Below are positions 58,572 to 64,000 of a stretch of DNA of 64,000 nt, piece by piece. The DNA comes from Phoebastria nigripes (Eukaryota; Chordata; Aves; Procellariiformes; Diomedeidae), in assembly GCA_035582835.1 (NCBI GenBank), contig JAYKAV010000489.1, forward strand, positions 1,284,580-1,348,579. Reading direction: 5' to 3'. The stretch's first letter is position 1, and each line of letters starts with the position of its first letter. The translations under genes were made by a program, and so were the position numbers. The notes under the pieces are model-generated. The model saw only the letters and a program-made list of their open reading frames with translations. It did not search any database and was not told the DNA's origin.

Positions 58572-58746
58572 GTCCTTAAAAATGGGGAACACAAGCAGCG
58601 AGCGAGCTGGACTGGAGCGTCATGGGCATAAGGCATCCCGAGGTGACAACTCAGGAGGAGCCATCAGTACGAAAGAGGGTGATAGACCAAAAATTTTAAT
58701 GGACAGTCCTGAAGATGCAGACTTGTTCCATTCAGAGGAAATGAAG
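58572..58746 (+). CDS. PRKAB1: PRKAB1 first coding exon (CDS from 58582)
   Basis: The acceptor is TTCCTGCTCTTTTAG at 58571. A 10-nt 5' UTR stretch precedes ATG at 58582-58584 (AAAAATGG context, A at -3 and G at +4). The 55 codons end SEEMK, with donor GTATCA at 58747. Confidence 0.95.
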
Positions 58747-61700
58747 GTATCACTGGTTTGTTCGTGTCTTGTAACATTACTAGCTTGGGGATGGTGTCTA
58801 GTTGTGGTGCTGTTAGCAACCTTCAGTAATTCTGTCATTGAGTTTACACACAAAACTGACTATCTCACTTGCTTCCCACACTAAGGAGAGATATTGCATT
58901 GATGTTCAAGCAGATATAGTGAGAGTAACGTCATGGTTTCCAGCAAGAATTAATTGTAGAAAAACTAAAATGTAACTGGCTCAAAGCTCTTCCACAGTTC
59001 TAGGTACAGTGCCCCAGCTTCCTTCAGATCCTTAATGCTCTTGCAGTCACCAGTGACATTTTACCTGTCTATTATTTTCCGTATTAAAAGATCTGTTAAC
59101 TGGATTTTTGCTCAGTATTAGATGGATTGTTAGAAACGTTTTGCTGTGCATCGTGTTTCATAAGAAAATCTAACAGAAAATTACACTTAGATTTTTACTG
59201 TTGGACAGAGCTGTTTCCTATAGACAACTCATAATCTTTCTGCCAACTACACGCTTTGTGCCTACGGTATTTGTATAATCTAAATGCTTCTTAAGTGTAT
59301 TTCTTCTCAATTATTTTTCTCCCTCCTCTTATACCTGTGTATTTTGAAAACTCTTGTGAGCTCAAGTTATTTCTTTTTAACCTAATTTAGGCTGGAGGGA
59401 GGGGTATTATTTTGTCGTCTTCTCTTTCTGCAAATTTGGAAGGCTTTAATGTTCTTCGCAGAATTTGTGCAAATTAATTTGTGAACAGCATCTAGAAATG
59501 CACAGTTTCTAATCTCTATCTGGCAAAAACTTCTTGTAGACGTGTACCTTAGAGAATTGTGCTTGAGCACAAAAATGCCTTCGGTAAAATATAGGTTGTC
59601 TAAGTCTTCCAGGAAAGAATTGCTTTTGATTAAGACATTGTGCTTGTAGGCTCCGTTGGAGAAAGAAGAATTCCTAGCTTGGCAACAAGATATGGAGGTG
59701 AATGATAAAACTCCCACTCAAGCTCGACCAACAGTCTTTCGCTGGACTGGAGGAGGGAAAGAAGTTTATTTATCTGGGTCCTTCAACAACTGGAGTAAAA
59801 TTCCTCTGACAAGGAGGTAATAAACTGCTGCTGCTGTATCGGTGATACTCCCCATGGACTGGGAATGCTTTAGTGCAGTGAGAAAGGTGATCAGTTGATA
59901 GATTGGTGTTGTACTTGGATTTACCACTTTCCTGCTTCTCTTCTCAAGCCCTTGATAAGAATCTGACTTTTTGATTCTTGGATGGCACAGGATGAAAGTT
60001 GAGCTGTGTGTCAATTTTGAATGAGTGATTTGTTCGCTAGGCACCATGCACGAATGACCCAAAATGATCCTTGTTGTGCAGTCTGCTATCGGGGATAAAG
60101 TTGGGGTATGTAAGGTGAAGTTGGTTTTAAGCATAGCGTCTCTGATGGCAGATGTACTTTCTTGCCATATCATTGGCTTTTGCCCAGCTCAAAGGGTCCG
60201 AATTCTGCTTAGGAAACTCTGAGCCTGGGATACCTGCTGGTAAACTACATGAACGAGAGAATAAATCTGTGTTAAGGTACCAAGTGCTTTTTCTTGCCAG
60301 AGAGCTCTGAAGCTCTGCTTAATTTTGTACCTGAGTAAGTATTTCACTTAAACNAATGTTTTTTCAAAAATTTAAAACTTAATGGATGGCAGAGAGTCTG
60401 AATTTAACTGTCGATCTGAGTCCTGTTGTCTGTCAACAATGACATATCCATGAAAGATTGGTCTCCTGCCAATTTCTGGTGTTTCTCATCTCAGTGAGAG
60501 GCTACCTGCATTGTCATTGTTGCAGAAGTGTCTTAATTTCTTAGGAGACTTGAGGGAGGAGCATAGTGGCCTGATGAAATGGTATGGGAGGATTGTTCTG
60601 TGCATGAACGACGTGAAATAAATTATCAAGACAGGAGCTGGAAAAAAGGCCAATGGAACATCAGTATTACTGTCATACTCTAAGTAGAAAGCCTGGGAGA
60701 CAGGAAATGGTGAAATGAATCTGGAAGAAGGACAAAAATGTTTACCGGGAAAAAAAAAAAAAAGACAGGTTTGTCTCTTGTCGGATTAGGTATTCTGGGA
60801 AAGGAGGTATTTGGACCTCCTTAGAGGCTGGATAAAATCATGTTACTGCATCAAATATGCTCAGGTAGAAGAGTTCATTATTCCAAACTGAAATTGTAAA
60901 TCCAGCTCTGTGGTGGTATGCTTGCGCTCCTTACCTGAGAAGAAGTAAAGAGAGATAGTGGCATTGTGTGGCCTGTTTGAATTGTTCACATAGTATCAAC
61001 TGTTTCTCAGCTTCTTTGAGATGCTGGTAAAGACTTCTGAAGAATCAGGAAGCTCACAGCACAGGAGTATCAAAATTACCAAGCAGCAGCTATTCAGACC
61101 CAAAGTAGCTCAGAAGTATTGAGTTGCTGTTTTCATCTTCTAGTCATTGTTCATTTATTCCATAGGCATTTGTGAAATGCAATTTACGATGGCAAATTCT
61201 GAAAGGCAAGGAAATATGAGTAAGCTGATCTTGTTCCATCAACAGGAGTCTCACAAATAAAATGAGGTCTCATGTACTAGCAAGTAACATGAAGATGTGA
61301 GGATGACTTTACAAAAGCTTAATGCCAATTCCTTGATGCCAGGAATGTGGTGCTAGATGTGTTGGGACTTACTGTCACAGAAGAAATGATCGTTAACATT
61401 AACCTTAGTTTGATTCTTTACCTTTAGATTGCATGAGATTCTTAAGTTTTTGCACATTAAGGAGATTTGTATTCTGTGTCACAGTGTTTGTCACAGTTTA
61501 TAGATTGACGTACTTTTCAGAATATTTTAGGGCTGATTGTTTGTCTTAAATTCCAGTCACAATAACTTTGTGGCAATCCTGGACCTGCCAGAAGGAGAGC
61601 ACCAATACAAGTTCTTTGTNGATGGGCAGTGGACGCATGATCCTTCAGAGGTAATGTTTTCTTCGACTCGCTGTATGTATTCGTTGAGGCATCTGAAGAT

Positions 61701-62746
61701 GAGAAACTGGCTGGTTTCTCTACCAATAGGTGGCCTTTTCAGAGAGAAGGTATTGGTTAACAACAGAAACTGACTTCTTAAGCTGGTGAGAGAGATATTT
61801 CTGATCCCAGCTGGCCTAGGTGGCGGCATCAGACTGACAGCCTCAAAGGACAGGAGATTTTGTAACAAAGGGGTGACAAGATCTCTTGGGTATTGGCTTA
61901 TAAGAGATGGTGAGCTTTTCTTCTCTAGTGCCAAACTGTCTTTTAAAGCACTGTAGCATTGCTGACAGCCCAAATCTCTCTGTGCTGTACTTGCTATCTG
62001 TGCCAGAGTGTTGCTATTGCTGCTCTAGATATTTTCATAGTCCAGTAATTGTGCCAAAATCTACCAGGCCTTTTCCTCCTCCTCTGCTGTAAAATAAGCT
62101 TTAACCCTAGCCTGCCCAGCAGTCCCTACCTTCTTCAGAACTAATCATTCACAGTTGCTGGTTCGTGTCTTGGCAAACCTTGCAGAAACTCGCAGAATTT
62201 ACCTTGCAGTAAATTTATCTCTTAGAACCCTCTGCCCTGGATTCTAGTCTTAGCTTTAGTAGTAAACCAGCAATACCAACCATACTCTGTCCTACATCAG
62301 GCCATGGAGATCTTAGCCTGGCTCTGAAAGCCCTGTAGAAGCTAAAAGTAAAGCTTAGCTCCTTGTGTCCTCACTGTTAACTTTAGCCCAAACCTGATCC
62401 TAGCCTTATCTATAGCCCAAGAATTTATCAAGTGCTGTGGACCTAGCAGGTTCAACTGACATGCATCCCCCCCAGTCCTAACTGAGCAACGGTGAGCTCT
62501 TTTCATGTCTGGTACTAGCATATTTTAAAAGCAATATATCTCATTCTTGGTAATGCTGATTGTGTAGTTTTGAGACTCTAATAGTCCTGCAAGCTTTTTC
62601 ATTCTGACTTTTGTATGTTGTTTCTTCCCAGCCAGTAGTAACCAGCCAGCTAGGTACNGTCAACAACATCATACAGGTGAAGAAAACTGACTTTGAAGTA
62701 TTCGATGCTTTGATGGTGGACTCCCAAAAATGTTCAGACATGTCTG
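58582..62746 (+). CDS. PRKAB1: PRKAB1 (AMP-activated protein kinase beta-1 subunit), first four coding exons
   Basis: Exons 58582-58746, 59650-59816, 61557-61650 and 62632-62746 give the first 180 residues, with phases 0, 2, 0, 1. The protein is the scaffold of the heterotrimeric energy sensor AMPK and binds glycogen. Visible landmarks: MGNTSSERA with Gly2 for N-myristoylation; the linker GDRPKILMDSPEDADLFHSE; and the carbohydrate-binding module (CBM48) at about 84-162. The module has FRWTGGGKEVYLSGSFNNW (Trp103), Ser111 in LTRSHNNF (the equivalent of human Ser108 at the drug/ADaM site), Lys129 and Trp136 in DGQWTHDP. The N-terminal stretch is about three residues longer than human before the module. 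'LTRSHNNF' and the N terminus favour beta-1 over beta-2. The C-terminal alpha/gamma-binding part lies beyond the window. Confidence 0.96.
58747..59649 (+). other. PRKAB1: PRKAB1 intron
   Basis: A 0.9-kb AT-rich intron. Nothing recognised. Confidence 0.8.
59650..59816 (+). CDS. PRKAB1: PRKAB1 exon, start of carbohydrate-binding module
   Basis: The acceptor is TTGTGCTTGTAG at 59649 and the donor is AGGAG|GTAATA at 59817. It reads APLEKEEFLAWQQDMEVNDK, then TPTQARPTVFRWTGGGKEVY and LSGSFNNWSKIPLTR, ending in a split Ser codon. Trp103 is one of the two sugar-stacking tryptophans. Confidence 0.96.
59817..61556 (+). other. PRKAB1: PRKAB1 intron
   Basis: A 1.7-kb intron with an A run near 60,750-60,763 and an N at 60354. 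No repeat family is recognised. Confidence 0.8.
61557..61650 (+). CDS. PRKAB1: PRKAB1 exon, carbohydrate-binding module
   Basis: The acceptor is CTTAAATTCCAG at 61556 and the donor is GAG|GTAATG at 61651. It reads SHNNFVAILDLPEGEHQYKF, then FVDGQWTHDPSE. The N at 61620 is a third codon position (GTN), so Val is certain. It carries Ser111, Lys129 and Trp136. Confidence 0.96.
61651..62631 (+). other. PRKAB1: PRKAB1 intron
   Basis: A 1-kb intron. A short CCCTAGCCTGCCC / CCTAGCCTTATC cluster lies near 62,106-62,410. Nothing else. Confidence 0.75.
62632..62746 (+). CDS. PRKAB1: PRKAB1 exon, end of carbohydrate-binding module
   Basis: The acceptor is TTGTTTCTTCCCAG at 62631 and the donor is TCTG|GTATGA at 62747. 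It reads PVVTSQLGTVNNIIQVKKTD, then FEVFDALMVDSQKCSDMS. The N at 62658 lies in ACN (Thr), so it has no effect. It ends one base into a codon. Confidence 0.96.
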
Positions 62747-63999
62747 GTATGAGCATACTGGTAATTTTATATCACACTTTTAGAGCTGTTAAAAATTCCA
62801 TCTTCCTTTTATCTGGAGTTAAAGCTCCAGTATAGATTAATCTCCACTTTTGTCAGGCCCTGTGGACGTGTGCAGGAATCACAAATGCACAAAGAATGTG
62901 GAATGCATAAAGGAGGAAGCCTCTGACAGAGCAACACAGGTCACTGTAGATCCGATTAGGAGGAAGTCATGGGTGCTTAATAGCTGTTTGTTTGCTTGTG
63001 CAATGTGAAATGGCTGGTTTTGGTGCACTCAGTAGTGGATCAGTCTCTACGTTACAACATCAAACCAATGTTGCCAGTCTACGCTGCTCCTCATACCATC
63101 TTTCTCTGCTAAGGGGTTGGGTTGAGGAGGTTGGAAGTTGCACATTAAGAGGGAGAAATTAGGTGCATCTTAGTAGTGCTAACACAGGCTCAGGAATATG
63201 TCATATCCTCTCAGTTTAGTATAAATGATCTATATCTTAGAATAATATAAAAATGCTACTTTTGCCTTAAGTTTCATATTCTAGTGTAACAGAAGAGAGG
63301 TAAGATTTAGCTGGAGACATCTCTGAGATCTGCCTTGCCACCTGTTCTTCATAGACCTTTGTAAGGGTGGAGACCATGATTGAAATAGTGCCTTAAATCC
63401 TTCTTCAGAAGACCTGTCCTTTGAATCTGAGGCAGAAGGTGCATTTGGTTGTTTTTTGCTATATGCCACTTTCCCCTGGACAAAGCTTTTTTGGAGACAG
63501 AGTGTGATTTGTGAGACTTGGACAGTGCAAGAAGCCAGGAGGAGATTCTAGTAGATGCCTTCCCCCCACATGCTGTAACAGCCTTTCCTTATATTGCTTT
63601 AGACTCTGAAGAGCTCTTTCTATTACCCTGTCCCTGTACGGGAATAATACCTGCCTTTTACCTGTGCATACCATATTTTTAGTGCTTCCCATGGTGGTAA
63701 CGTTGTGGAACAATGTTTACTATTAAGTGTTTGCTGGAGAAATGCTGGGCAGAGATGACAGTGAAGTTCNGGAGTGCAGTAGGACCCTCAGAACTTGGCC
63801 TCCCACATCTTCACAGCTAGCCTCAAGTCAAACAGGCTTTGGACATCTTAAATCACTTCTTGGGCAGTGACTGATCCTCTGGCACTGCATCAGCTGCTGC
63901 AGTTCTTGTGCTTATATGCCATTGATTTCTTTTGGCCGCATGTTCCTGTATGTGAAAACCGACTTGGAATACCGGTAAAAACGTACCGTTTTCTTACAG
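62747..63999 (+). other. PRKAB1: PRKAB1 intron
   Basis: It ends with TTTTCTTACAG, so base 64000 (A) is probably the first base of the next coding exon. G|A starts the Glu codon expected after ...CSDMS. N at 63770. Confidence 0.7.
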
Positions 64000-64000
64000 A

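Noticed and set aside
59766..60173. 135-codon minus-strand frame next to a PRKAB1 exon
   Set aside because: It overlaps the coding exon antisense and has no family resemblance.

Overview
This is a stretch of a vertebrate nuclear genome, almost certainly from a bird. It has intron-split genes with GT/AG junctions, two GC-rich promoter islands, and a CR1 LINE whose 3' end has the form typical of bird genomes. There is also degenerate CR1 ORF1 sequence and a background of very old amniote repeats. About 25 isolated single Ns are scattered through it. Species cannot be named from the sequence alone.

Three protein genes lie on the + strand in the order CCDC60 - TMEM233 - PRKAB1, which is the order I know from human chromosome 12q24. 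(1) About 1-14,480: the 3' part of CCDC60. Seven coding exons can be traced (162-252, 2111-2339, 7064-7154, 8308-8436, 9803-9934, 12526-12714, 14176-14274). Intron phases agree throughout except at one place: the exon at 12526-12714 appears to lack one base near 12652. (2) About 14,480-31,700: intergenic sequence with a 5'-truncated minus-strand CR1 (about 18,002-20,100), a long imperfect palindrome (22,332-22,527), hairpins, a 61-nt poly(A) tract and MIR-like relics. (3) About 31,750-40,500: TMEM233, a small two-helix membrane protein of the dispanin/CD225 family. Its CpG-rich first exon (32259-32447) and second exon (39630-39764) are clear. The terminal exon is uncertain; a candidate begins at 40474 with an immediate stop codon. 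(4) About 40,500-56,800: intergenic, with a decayed minus-strand CR1 ORF1 (esterase ORF) at about 42,380-43,160, an ancient plus-strand CR1 at 44,795-45,215, and MIR and other old repeats. (5) About 56,800-64,000: the 5' half of PRKAB1, the AMPK beta-1 subunit. It has a CpG-island promoter with a likely noncoding first exon, then coding exons at 58582-58746, 59650-59816, 61557-61650 and 62632-62746. The acceptor of the next exon falls exactly at the window's last base.

The three genes are neighbours but have no evident shared pathway. I found no credible undescribed multi-gene system here. The points most worth checking are the apparent CCDC60 frameshift, the missing TMEM233 last exon, the three RFX-like motifs in the PRKAB1 island, the 22.4-kb palindrome, and recurrent short palindromic repeat relics.
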